DNA of 51,579 nt from CAZBLK01 sp964492715 (GTDB lineage Bacteria > Bacillota > Clostridia > Lachnospirales > WRBF01), in NCBI GenBank assembly GCA_964492715.1, contig CAZBLK010000018.1:1-51579 (forward strand), written 5' to 3'. Both the position numbers and the translations under genes were made by a program. This document shows, in pieces, positions 42,397 to 50,399 of the stretch; position 1 is the stretch's first letter, and each line of letters starts with the position of its first letter. The notes below the pieces were generated by a model. It saw only the letters and a list, made by a program, of their open reading frames with translations. It was not told the DNA's origin and did no database searches.

Positions 42397-42485
42397 TATA
42401 GCAATTCCGCTTTTAATCGACAATGCAGCAATTTGAGTTTTGTAGCATTCAAATAGCTGTGCAAATTAAAAGCAGAATTGCTATA
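42397..42485. repeat. MITE-like palindromic repeat, family R1, copy d
   Basis: Ends TATAGCAATTCCGCTTTTAAT and ATTAAAAGCAGAATTGCTATA are complementary with one difference; total 89 bp. It is the shortest and cleanest R1 copy, in the gap between the 55-aa gene and galK. Confidence 0.75.
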
Positions 42486-42519
42486 TAAACAAGCTTTATA
42501 AATCTATTAAACAGTAAAA

Positions 42520-42687
42520 TCAAATAATATGGTTGCCCTTCAAAGCGCCAACTATCAAAAGCACAATAAACAGCAAAGCCAACGCCCACAAAATAAAGTC
42601 CATTTGCTTCACCGTAAGCGGAACTTTGTCGTAAAACCGCTCCTTTGCATTTTTTGTGTCAAGCCCTTTGTTATCCGTGTTATCCAT
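42520..42687 (-). CDS. Small single-helix membrane protein in the mgl locus (55 aa)
   Basis: 55 residues behind GGAGTGC. A charged N-terminus (M-D-N-T-D-N-K-G-L-D-T-K-N-A-K-E-R) is followed by one hydrophobic helix (about 30-48, F-I-L-W-A-L-A-L-L-F-I-V-L-L-I-V). The start lies nine bases after the mglC stop, so it belongs to the transport operon. It is below the usual gene-calling size. Whether it modulates the galactose transporter or is simply a neighbour cannot be told; no family is recognised. The coding case rests on the clean frame, the ribosome-binding site and the operon position. Confidence 0.65.
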   Translation of the reverse strand: MDNTDNKGLDTKNAKERFYDKVPLTVKQMDFILWALALLFIVLLIVGALKGNHII

Positions 42688-42696
42688 AGCGCACTC

Positions 42697-43689
42697 CTAT
42701 TTCTTAGCAATATATTTACGAATGTCCAAAGCTACAGCAAATACAATTACAACACCTTGAATTATAAATGTGTAAGACGGGTCAACCCCAATAAATTGCA
42801 TAGCAATTTTCAAAAGCTCAAATACCGTCACACCAATTAAAATTCCAGTTACACGTCCGATACCTCCGTTAGTAGAAACACCGCCAATTGTGCACCCAGC
42901 AATTGCTTCAAGCTCGTACCCAAAGCCAAGCCCAACAGAAGCACCACCAGCCTTTGCCCCAAGCAAAAACCCAGCAATTGAGTATAAAAGCGCCGCCGAC
43001 ATATAAATTAAAATTTTAGTTTTGCCGGTGTTAACGCCTGACACCTCGGCAGAGTTTTCATTTCCGCCAATGGCATACATATATTTTCCGTGTGGTGTTT
43101 TATTATAAACAAACCACATTATAGAACCAATTACTAGGGCAATTATCCCCAAATAAGGCAACAATGTAATTCCAAAAAGCGAGCCGCTTGAAATTGAAGT
43201 GTATCTTGTGCTTAACCCGCCAATTGGCTGAGCCTTTGTAAAAACAAGGCAAGCGCCGTAAACAATTGTTTGCATACCAAGGGTTGCAATAAACGGTGGC
43301 ACATTAAACTTTGCAATAATTACGCCGTTCAAAAACCCAATAAAAAGCCCCACGGCAATAACACCCAAAAGCACAACAACAATTGGCATCTCCGGAAGTG
43401 ACTTAAATACTTTGTCAACATAGTCGCCACGTTGTAAAAACGTAGCTGCCAAGCACGCAGCAAGGCCCACTTGCCGCCCGGCAGAAAGGTCTGTGCCCTT
43501 TGTAATAAGCGCACCTGACACGCCCAAAGCAATTATAAAACGCACAGATGTGTTTGAAATTAAATTTTTAAGGTTGTAGGACGAAAAAAACGCAGGGCGC
43601 ATAATGCCTACGGCGATTGCCACGCCAAGCATAAGAATGATTATGGCGTTGTTAAGCAGCACATCATTTACTCTTTTTTTGGTTAACAT
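42697..43689 (-). CDS. mglC: Galactose/methyl-galactoside ABC transporter permease
   Basis: 330 residues with eight to ten hydrophobic segments, of the AraH/RbsC permease family. Family blocks: G-T-D-L-S-A-G-R-Q-V-G-L-A near 65-77, F-L-N-G-V-I-I-A-K-F-N-V-P-P-F-I-A-T-L-G (about 118-137) and I-A-G-C-T-I-G-G-V-S-T-N-G-G-I-G-R (about 263-279). It forms the membrane channel for a periplasmic-type sugar importer. Length is complete and no lesion is seen. It lies 19 bases after mglA, whose N-terminus is missing, so transport is doubtful unless another ATPase substitutes. Galactose is inferred from the galK neighbour. Confidence 0.9.
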   Translation of the reverse strand: MLTKKRVNDVLLNNAIIILMLGVAIAVGIMRPAFFSSYNLKNLISNTSVRFIIALGVSGALITKGTDLSAGRQVGLAACLAATFLQRGDYVDKVFKSLPEMPIVVVLLGVIAVGLFIGFLNGVIIAKFNVPPFIATLGMQTIVYGACLVFTKAQPIGGLSTRYTSISSGSLFGITLLPYLGIIALVIGSIMWFVYNKTPHGKYMYAIGGNENSAEVSGVNTGKTKILIYMSAALLYSIAGFLLGAKAGGASVGLGFGYELEAIAGCTIGGVSTNGGIGRVTGILIGVTVFELLKIAMQFIGVDPSYTFIIQGVVIVFAVALDIRKYIAKK

Positions 43690-43708
43690 AACTTCCTCCG
43701 TTACCTCC

Positions 43709-44980
43709 TTATGCGCCGAAGCGTGTTGCCAAGCCCATAATATTTTCTTGATTCATGCCCTCACCCTCGGCAAAGCCTGTAATTTTGCCGTCGCACATAA
43801 CCATAATTCTGTCGGCCATGCCAATAAGCTCGCCCATTTCAGAGCTTATTAAAATTATGCTTTTGCCCTCTGCCGCAAGCTGGGAAATTATACAATAAAT
43901 TTCATATTTTGCACCAACGTCAATTCCACGTGTTGGTTCGTCCATAATAAGAATGTCTGGGTCGTTTGCAAGCCAGCGGCTAATAATAACCTTTTGCTGG
44001 TTGCCCCCCGAAAGTGTCTGAATTTGCGTTTTGCCGCTTGGTGTTTTAATGTTCAGCTTTGCAATGTTGTCTTTTACCAAGCTGTCAATTTTTTTCTGGT
44101 TCAGCATAACACGGTACTCTAAATATTGTCGGAGTGATGCAATTGACACGTTGTCTTCAATGGACAACACGCCAAAAATGCCGCTTCCCCTGCGGTCTTC
44201 TGTTATAAGAGCAATTTTATTTGAAATTGCGTCGTGTGGCCTACGGATTTTAAGCACCTTGCCGTTATGAGTCAATACCCCCTTTGTTTTGGCACGTAAG
44301 CCAAAAATACCTTCAAACAGTTCTGTACGTTGTGCACCCACAAGCCCGCTTACGCCTAAAATTTCGCCCCTCCGCAGCTTAAAGGAACAACCCTTAAACG
44401 ACTTTTCGTGAATAGAAGTGTAATCATTTACTTCAAGAACAATTTCATCACTCACCGTATGCTGGTGCGGCGGATAAAGGTTTGTAAGCTCACGCCCAAC
44501 CATTTTTGTAATTATTAAATCAATAGTCAACTCACTTGACGGCCATGTGCCAATGTAACACCCATCACGCATTATAGTAACCTCGTCGGAAATTTGAAGA
44601 ATTTCCTCCATTTTATGCGATATGTAAACAATTGCACACCCTTCGTCACGAAGCTTGTTTATAATGCCAAAAAGTGTGTTCACCTCGTTAAGTGTAAGCG
44701 AAGAAGTCGGCTCGTCCATAATTACAATTTTGGCGTTAGCAGAAACAGCTTTTGCAATTTCTACAAGCTGCATTTGCGAAATTGAAAGCGTAGAAAGCTT
44801 TGCTCTTGGGTCGAAGCCAAGCCCCAGCTTGTCAAGAAGCTCCTTTGTGTCGTCATACATTTTTTTGTGGTCAACAACCTTTATGCCAGCAATCCTTTTA
44901 ACAGGGTAACGCCCACAATATATGTTTTCAGCGATTGAGCGTTCCGGAATCACGAGAGCATACCTCATAGGAAATAACAA
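43709..44980 (-). pseudogene. mglA: Galactose ABC transporter ATPase MglA, N-terminus missing
   Basis: 423 codons, against about 500 in the family. Homology starts abruptly at I-P-E-R-S-I-A-E-N-I-Y-C-G-R-Y-P, so the first ~90 residues, with the first Walker A loop, are gone. What remains: first-domain signature L-S-I-S-Q-M-Q-L-V-E-I-A-K-A and Walker B I-V-I-M-D-E-P-T-S, then the second domain with its naturally degenerate loop G-L-V-G-A-Q-R-T-E, L-S-G-G-N-Q-Q-K and I-M-D-E-P-T-R-G-I-D-V-G. The codons before the break (M-L-F-P-M-R-Y-A-L) come from unrelated DNA 65 bases from a dead IS5-type element. GAGGT before a GTG near 44960 could restart translation, but without the P-loop activity is unlikely. 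Confidence 0.85.
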
Positions 44981-45017
44981 TACTATGCAAATAAGGAGTT
45001 TAATTACTTATACTTCC

Positions 45018-45897
45018 TAGGGTGTGTTTGGTAAATCCATCACACCGTGCAGTTTAACCAAATACCGATTGAAGTAATGCAAAGAAACCCCGAAAAAACC
45101 GTTGATAGTTTATCGTAACGGGTAGTAATACGGCTGTAATTCTTTAACTTCTGAAAAAAACACTCTACCAAATGACGTTCTTTATATAATGATCAATCAC
45201 AGTGCCTTTGGAACTTACGGTTGGCTTTAGATGGAATAGTTGGTTCTCCACCGTTATCATAAATAAAGTCAATGATTTTATCAGCATCGTAGCCTTTATC
45301 AGCTAAAACGGCACTGCCATCTATATTTACTTGCGAAAGTGTGGGGATTGCAAAGTTGCTATCGCTTTCTTGTCCTTCTGACAATGTGAAAAATAGAGGA
45401 TATCAAGAGCGTCAACAACTGCATGAATTTTTGTACTTAATCCGCCTTTGCTTCTGCAAATTTCGTAATTTTCGCCCCTTTTTTAGCGCCTGCCGAATGT
45501 TGATGGGCACGCACTATTGTACTGTCAAGACTAAGTTCCGAAAGCTCGGCTTCAAGGGTGAAAATGCGAAAAATATTGTCTAATATGCCATCATCTAACC
45601 ACTTACGAAAACGAGTATATACGCTTTCCCAAGGACCAAAGCGTTCTGGTAGGTCACGCCATGGCGCACCACTTCTTGTTAGCCATATCATTGCGTTTAG
45701 CATGTTTCTGTTATCTTTGCAAGGTTTGCCTTTTTTTCCTGTATGCTCTGGTGGTAGTAAATCTTTTACTTGCTCCCACTCACTATCTGTTAGTTCGTAC
45801 CGTCTTGTATTTGCCATTTCGCTTCCCACTTGTGCTTTTTCTATTTTAGCACATTTTAAAAGTTTTTGTGCAATATGTATTTACCAAACACTCCCTA
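45018..45897. mobile_element. IS5-family (IS427-like) element, inactivated
   Basis: About 880 bp between imperfect inverted ends: GGGTGTGTTTGGTAAAT on the left and the complement ATTTACCAAACACTCCC on the right, each flanked by TA, a plausible 2-bp target duplication. It holds one transposase reading region on the minus strand, split as in IS427-type elements. Because of the lesions listed for the transposase it should not move unless helped by a copy elsewhere. It lies next to the broken mglA end. Confidence 0.85.
45040..45817 (-). pseudogene. IS5/IS427-type transposase, frameshifted and stopped
   Basis: The first part (45817-45437, from M-A-N-T-R-R-Y-E-L) has L-T-D-S-E-W-E-Q-V-K-D-L-L-P-P, M-L-N-A-M-I-W-L-T-R-S-G-A-P-W-R-D-L-P and the first catalytic aspartate in L-D-S-T-I-V-R-A-H-Q-H. 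An A6G4 run at its end is the expected programmed -1 frameshift into G-G-L-S-T-K-I-H-A-V-V-D-A-L. One base is then missing near 45404, shifting frame again before P-L-F-F-T-L-S-E-G-Q. A-D-K-G-Y-D-A-D follows (second aspartate). A TGA at 45193-45195 replaces the Trp codon before S-L-Y-K-E-R-H-L-V-E-C-F-F, which holds the third catalytic residue. Two true lesions make it a pseudogene. Confidence 0.85.
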
Positions 45898-45964
45898 AGG
45901 CATTGCAGAAATTTATTCATGAATGATATGGTACTAACAACTAAAATTTAGACAAAATATTTTC

Positions 45965-46015
45965 AATATATTGTCAATATTCACTGTTGACAATATATTA
46001 AGAAATGATTATCAT
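45965..46015 (+). promoter_or_regulatory. Perfect 13-bp inverted repeat overlapping a promoter-like pair
   Basis: AATATATTGTCAA (45965-45977) and TTGACAATATATT (45987-45999) are exact complements with a 9-nt spacer. TTGACA (45987-45992), 17 bp, TATCAT (46010-46015) would be a promoter. No clear gene follows for 370 bases, so the gene it served may be lost. Confidence 0.45.
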
Positions 46016-46391
46016 GTTACTTATAGTTGTCAAAAATTTGTTGTTTTTTTTGTAAGTTGTAAGTTCTCAAGAAATTTGCAGACCTATAATTTTGAAATGT
46101 ATTAGGCAATGGTTGAAGTTTTAGGTTGAAATTGAACCGATTGCACACATTGAGTATCGAAATTATTAATACTAGTGGTTTGTATAGTTGTCATTTTGGA
46201 AAAACTGCAACTTATGAGAATTCAATTCCTGATTATACAGGGTTTTGGCAACACATCAAGTTAAGGCGAGGGGAGGCTATAAAACTGTTATAAGAGAAAA
46301 GGTGAATTTTCGGAGAAGTAACTTGGTTGGCAACGTAGTGTATAATGAAATGAACTATTAAAAAAATAATGAATATGAAGGAGTGTTACGA
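46016..46391. other. Intergenic stretch with possible decayed gene
   Basis: AT-rich. From about 46155 to 46292 one plus frame stays open (S-I-E-I-I-N-T-S-G-L-Y-S-C-H, ending A-I-K-L-L), with no start codon, which may be a remnant. TATAAT at 46341-46346 without a good -35 precedes the exported-protein gene. Confidence 0.3.
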
Positions 46392-46751
46392 ATGAAAAAG
46401 AATAGTCATCGTATGTTGTCTCTTATTTTCGCAATTATTTTTACTATGGTATTTTCTATGCCAGCTTTCGCATTAGAGGATGTATCTATACCTCAATTGG
46501 AAGCAGAGTTGGAATGCGTGGAAACTTTTGAACATGACCACGACTTACATAAGATTACGAACGAAGAAAATATTCAGTCGCTTGCCTATTGTTACCACGT
46601 CTATAAGACCTCCACAACAGGTTCTCTTAATTACGTAATGGTAGGAACATTACGCCATGCACATCAAACATATACAAATGTGTGTATATACTGCGGAGAA
46701 TATTATTATTCAACTCAATGCCATACAACCAATAATTGCTCAGCAATTTAG
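46392..46751 (+). CDS. Small exported Cys/His-rich protein, unknown function
   Basis: 119 residues from the ATG at 46392 behind AAGGAGTG. A classic signal peptide: K-K-N-S-H-R, hydrophobic L-S-L-I-F-A-I-I-F-T-M-V-F, then cleavage after A-F-A (about residue 27). The mature part is acidic at first (E-D-V-S-I-P-Q-L-E-A-E-L-E-C). It ends with a cluster of Cys and His: R-H-A-H-Q-T-Y-T-N-V-C-I-Y-C-G-E-Y-Y-Y and Q-C-H-T-T-N-N-C. The C-x-x-C and H-x-H arrangement could bind a metal or form disulphides. No named family is recognised. It sits in the replacement DNA between truncated mglA and the truncated kinase, on the opposite strand, so probably arrived with that DNA. Confidence 0.7.
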   Translation: MKKNSHRMLSLIFAIIFTMVFSMPAFALEDVSIPQLEAELECVETFEHDHDLHKITNEENIQSLAYCYHVYKTSTTGSLNYVMVGTLRHAHQTYTNVCIYCGEYYYSTQCHTTNNCSAI

Positions 46752-46761
46752 ATTAAAAAGT

Positions 46762-46804
46762 TAACCCCAAAGACAATTTGCAATAGCATGCTTTGGGGCT
46801 AACT
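46762..46804 (+). terminator. Hairpin after the exported-protein gene
   Basis: CCCCAAAG (46765-46772) pairs exactly with CTTTGGGG (46791-46798) around an 18-nt loop, 13 bases after the stop. No strong T-run. Confidence 0.55.
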
Positions 46805-47111
46805 ATATTGGTTTTTAGTTTACATAGTAGTTTCTATTTTATGCAATTTATACAATTTGCCATGACGAGTATTTAGACGATATGAGTGGTAAAAAAATAT
46901 CGAAAGCGGAAGTTAAAAAGAAAAAAGCCTTCGAAGTAGACATATAGCTAAGAGCTTGTTCACTGTCTAATATTTTCAGTAATAAAATGCTCTTAAAAAT
47001 TCATAAGAAACTGTTTTTATATCACGGTCGTTTTATAAACTACAAAAACTATGAAAAATATGATATAATCTAATAAAGGTGATATTTTTTTAGAATGCTT
47101 GCTCTTTTGCT
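46805..47111. other. Intergenic stretch, no gene seen
   Basis: A short frame, H-D-E-Y-L-D-D-M-S-G-K-K-I-S-K then lysine-rich to a TAG at about 46948, looks like a gene tail without a body. A copy of the R3 end (AGAGCTTGTTCA) starts at about 46951. Nothing else is seen. Confidence 0.3.
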
Positions 47112-48323
47112 TCACAAAAACTTTATTGCCAAGCAGCATAAGAGATGCAGTGTTAAAGCTAATTTATTGAAGTGCTTGATTAATGAGGTTGTGCTTTTAA
47201 AGGTTTTTAGGAGTTTGTGAAACGGACGTGGTATAACCATGCTTTGAATTGACCTGCCCAAATGTTTAACTTCATCAGAGCCTTCTGCGTAAATAACAGT
47301 GTCAAGCCCACGCTCCAGTTTTTGTACAGACAAGTCAAGCTTTTTAATAGGGTCTGTAAGCCGTGATGAAATAACCGCATTTATAATTAGCAAAAACTCT
47401 AGCAAAATAAGCACAATTAACGCCACAAAAAGTATGTTCGACTCTGTTTCAAAATGCAAACTCTTTTGAGGAATAACCCCGACAACACGCCAGCCAGTGT
47501 ACCCCACACTTCTTAATATAACAGAGTGTGTTTCACCGTTAAGCGTTCTAGTATAAAAACCGTCTTTAAGTTTAGCAAATTCAAGGTTGCCCTCTTTAAT
47601 AAGACCAGTGTCAATAAGCGGTTGATTAGGGTGAGAAATAAGTTTGCCATAAGCGTCCATTAGGTAAATGTAGCCGTCACCAGAAAGTTGTTGGTTGCGG
47701 AACGCTTCCGCAAGCCCATTCATGCTTAAATCAATTAGTAAAACCCCTTGACGTGTAATTTTTCCATAAGTTAATTCAACAGAGCACGAAAGCGAAATTA
47801 CCCAGCTTAAAGGGTTGTCTCCCTGTGACACAAAGCTTTGCACATATGGGGTTGAAAAGTGCAGGTTTTCTGGGTTTTGCAAAGCGTTTTGAAACCATGA
47901 ATAATCGGTTAAGTTTACATTTTCTTTAAGTAGCGAGGGTGGCACAGCGACGATAGGCGCACCCTCTGTATCAAAAACAAAAATGTCCTTAACATAGCTG
48001 CTGTTGGCGGAATAAAGTAGCTGCAAGCTTTCGGCAATAGAATCGCCCGACAAATCTGCGCCTTTTATAACGTTGTAATAAATGGAATCGGAAAGCCTAA
48101 TCATATCACGCAAATAAACGCTTATGCTTTGGGTAACTTCCTCAATCAGCGTTTCGTTTTGGCTACGCAAGTAAGTGTCAAGCTGTTTTGAAAATCGAAT
48201 GTAAAAAACAATGCCTGTAATAACAAGAGCAACAAGTGCAGTTATAGTAAATGAAATAAACACAGAGTTTTTAATGCTTCCGAATTTGAACCACTTAAAC
48301 AGCTTTCTCCGCCAAGCTTTCAT
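47112..48323 (-). pseudogene. YesM-type sensor histidine kinase, catalytic domain lost
   Basis: 403 codons, against about 580-600 for the family. TM1 is at about 19-42, then a Cache-type extracellular sensor (about 45-295, with S-Y-V-K-D-I-F-V-F-D-T and W-V-I-S-L-S), TM2 about 298-318 and a HAMP domain ending G-S-D-E-V-K-H-L-G-R-S-I-Q-S-M. The next residue block should lead into the phospho-acceptor helix and the Q-I-N-P-H-F-L-Y-N-T-L motif. Instead the frame runs into 38 unrelated codons (I-P-R-P-F-H-K-L-L) and stops. No kinase or ATPase domain exists, so it cannot phosphorylate the regulator. The start overlaps the regulator's stop by four bases (ATGA). Confidence 0.82.
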
Positions 48324-49936
48324 TTGTCAGTTCCTTTCTGCAAATTTTTGCGGTATGCCGAAGGTGTAATTCCAAAACGTTTGCGGAAAACATAGCTGAA
48401 ATAGTTTGGCTCCTCGTACCCAACTGCCCCAGCAATAAAATATGTTTTTGCATCACTGCCAGCAAGAAGCTCAAGTGCTTTATGCAGTCGAAATTCTGTT
48501 AGATAGTTTACATATGTTTGACAAGTAATTTTTTTGAAAAGTGATGAAAAGTAAGACTGGCTAATGTGCAAATGCTCGCACATAGCGTCCACAGTGAGCT
48601 TTGGGTTTGAATAGTTTTCGGCAATGTAAGCCTTAGCGTCCTCAATTAGTTTTTCTTCGGCAGAAACACGCCTTGCAGAAGCAAGCATGTTCATACGCAA
48701 GCATAAATCAAGAAGCCACTGTTTAAAAACCGAAATTTCGCAGCTTGCAAATCGAAAAAAGTCTTCAGCGGAAAACAGCTCCAATTCGCTTATTTGTAAG
48801 CGTTCGGCGGCATAAGCTACCGAGCTTATAATGTTTATTACGCTTAACTGATATTTAAGTCGGTGGTCAGCGTTTGCTTCAACTACAGCCGCCATACTGT
48901 CAATCATTAAGGTAATTTCGGCTGGCGTCCCAAACTTCACCACCGAAGCAAACCTCCGAGGGCTTGGACCGCTGCTTGCCGAAGTGTCTTCAAACTCGGC
49001 GTTTTCCATGTCGCATATGTAAATGACGTTTCCAGACGCCACAGCCTTATATTCAAGGGCAGAAAGTGCTTCGTCATAAGACACGCAAAGCTTCGTAAGC
49101 GAAGAATAGCACCGCCCAACCCCAGCCGTAACTTTAATAGAAAAAACCTTAAAACATTCTTCACAAATTTCGTTAGCAAGGCTAATAATCCCACCAATGG
49201 GGCTTTTAGTTTCCCATTCGGTAACAACAATTACAGATTTGCCATTAATGAACGATTCCACAACGCAGTGCACTTCGCAATGTGCATCGGCAATGCGCTT
49301 TACAAACACTGGCACAAGTTCACTAGCTATTGTAGTTTTCGACGTTTTGGCGTCAGTTTCAAGCACCAGCACGTTTTTCTGCCTGCCATAAACAAACGGC
49401 AAAGAAAACTGTTCAATTTGGCCTGAAATGTCGCTTCTCACAAATTGTCCACACAAAAGCTCATACAAAAACCGCTCCCTCAAAATTGGAAGAAACTTTT
49501 CATAGCTTTCACGCAAGCTTTCCACGTTCCGTTTGTTAAGCATGTCCGCATCAAGGTTTTCCTTAACCTGTGCAAGAATTTGGCGCAGTTCCTTTTCATT
49601 TACTGGTTTTAAAATATATTCCACGGTGTTTATGCTTATTGCCTGCTTTGCATACTCAAACTGGTCGAAGCCTGTTAAAATAATAAGCCTAACACCTGAA
49701 TGTCGCTGTTTTAAGTGTCGCCCAAGCGTAAGCCCGTCCATAAAAGGCATTTTAATGTCTGTAAGCACCACGTCAACCTCGTGCGAATCGGCAAACTCCA
49801 AAGCTTCCTCGCCATTTGCCGCAGTAGAAACAACTTCAAAGCCAAGGCTTGCCCAGTCCACTTTTTTTGCAATGGCTTCACGCACTTCTTCCTCATCATC
49901 AACAAGCATAATTTTGTAAACAGAGTTATCTGGCAT
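48320..49936 (-). CDS. YesN-type response regulator (REC + AraC helix-turn-helix)
   Basis: 538 residues. The REC domain (6-125) has acidic pocket D13-D14, phospho-acceptor D60 in V-L-T-D-I-K-M-P-F-M-D-G and K110-type lysine in I-L-K-P-V. A long middle region (130-430) of the YesN kind follows. The C-terminal ~105 residues form an AraC DNA-binding domain with L-T-V-D-A-M-C-E-H-L-H-I-S-Q-S-Y-F-S-S-L-F-K-K and G-Y-E-E-P-N-Y-F-S-Y-V-F-R-K-R-F-G. Such regulators switch on sugar ABC transporters, here probably mgl. GGAGGAAG precedes the ATG at 49936; an in-frame ATG at 49954 precedes that site. It is intact, but its cognate kinase is truncated. Confidence 0.92.
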   Translation of the reverse strand: MPDNSVYKIMLVDDEEEVREAIAKKVDWASLGFEVVSTAANGEEALEFADSHEVDVVLTDIKMPFMDGLTLGRHLKQRHSGVRLIILTGFDQFEYAKQAISINTVEYILKPVNEKELRQILAQVKENLDADMLNKRNVESLRESYEKFLPILRERFLYELLCGQFVRSDISGQIEQFSLPFVYGRQKNVLVLETDAKTSKTTIASELVPVFVKRIADAHCEVHCVVESFINGKSVIVVTEWETKSPIGGIISLANEICEECFKVFSIKVTAGVGRCYSSLTKLCVSYDEALSALEYKAVASGNVIYICDMENAEFEDTSASSGPSPRRFASVVKFGTPAEITLMIDSMAAVVEANADHRLKYQLSVINIISSVAYAAERLQISELELFSAEDFFRFASCEISVFKQWLLDLCLRMNMLASARRVSAEEKLIEDAKAYIAENYSNPKLTVDAMCEHLHISQSYFSSLFKKITCQTYVNYLTEFRLHKALELLAGSDAKTYFIAGAVGYEEPNYFSYVFRKRFGITPSAYRKNLQKGTDK

Positions 49937-50160
49937 AAGCAAACTTCCTCCCAAACCGTGTTGAATTATTATTGCATTAATGTAATATGTCTAAATAAAA
50001 GTATATCATAGGGCAAATTTTTATTCAAACTGAAAAATATTTTTCACACGTTCGTTTGATAAACTTTTCAAATATCCATAAATGTGCTAAACTATTGTAG
50101 CAGGGGATAGTAAATGAAAAAATTCGAGAAAAGTTTTCACAAATCAAAGATACGAGACAC
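49937..50160. other. Intergenic stretch upstream of the response regulator
   Basis: AT-rich, no gene seen. It should contain the yesN-type promoter on the minus strand; no convincing -35/-10 pair was picked out. Confidence 0.3.
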
Positions 50161-50274
50161 TCAAATACGAAAAACATTGATTATCTCACGCTTTGCCGCA
50201 ACTGAGTTACCACTACCGGGCGTACCTAAAAATAAGCCGTTCGGGTTTTTGTCAAGAGGAACTTTTTTGTAACA
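50161..50274 (-). pseudogene. VirB4/TraE-type conjugation ATPase scrap, mutated P-loop
   Basis: On the minus strand: K-K-V-P-L-D-K-N-P-N-G-L-F-L-G-T, then P-G-S-G-N-S-V-A-A-K-R-E-I-I-N-V-F then R-I and stop. This is the Walker A region of VirB4-like ATPases of Gram-positive conjugative elements, where the family has G-T-P-G-S-G-K-S. The invariant Lys is Asn here. About 37 codons of an ~800-codon gene remain. Together with the VirD4 scrap at the left edge it shows decayed conjugative DNA at both ends of the window. Confidence 0.65.
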
Positions 50275-50277
50275 GGA

Positions 50278-50325
50278 AAAAGCCCATATGATAAGGATTG
50301 AATTTCCCTTGTCATATGGGCTTTA
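50278..50325 (-). terminator. Terminator of the gene at 50400-51242
   Basis: AAAGCCCATATGA and TCATATGGGCTTT are exact complements (13 bp), with further TAAGG/CCTTG pairing inside, and TTTTT follows on the minus strand. It lies about 75 bases after that gene's stop. Confidence 0.85.
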
Positions 50326-50399
50326 CTATACAAAATATTAATAATGACGACACATTGATTACAGTGTGATGTGTTTAGAAATGCTTACTTTAGATATTG

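Noticed and set aside
44980..45017. Idea that the IS inserted directly into mglA
   Set aside because: About 60 bases of other DNA separate the break from the IS end, and the missing mglA part is not found on the other side, so simple insertion does not explain it.
46880..46948. Short frame ending in a lysine-rich stretch
   Set aside because: Looks like the tail of some gene but is too short to name and has no good start.
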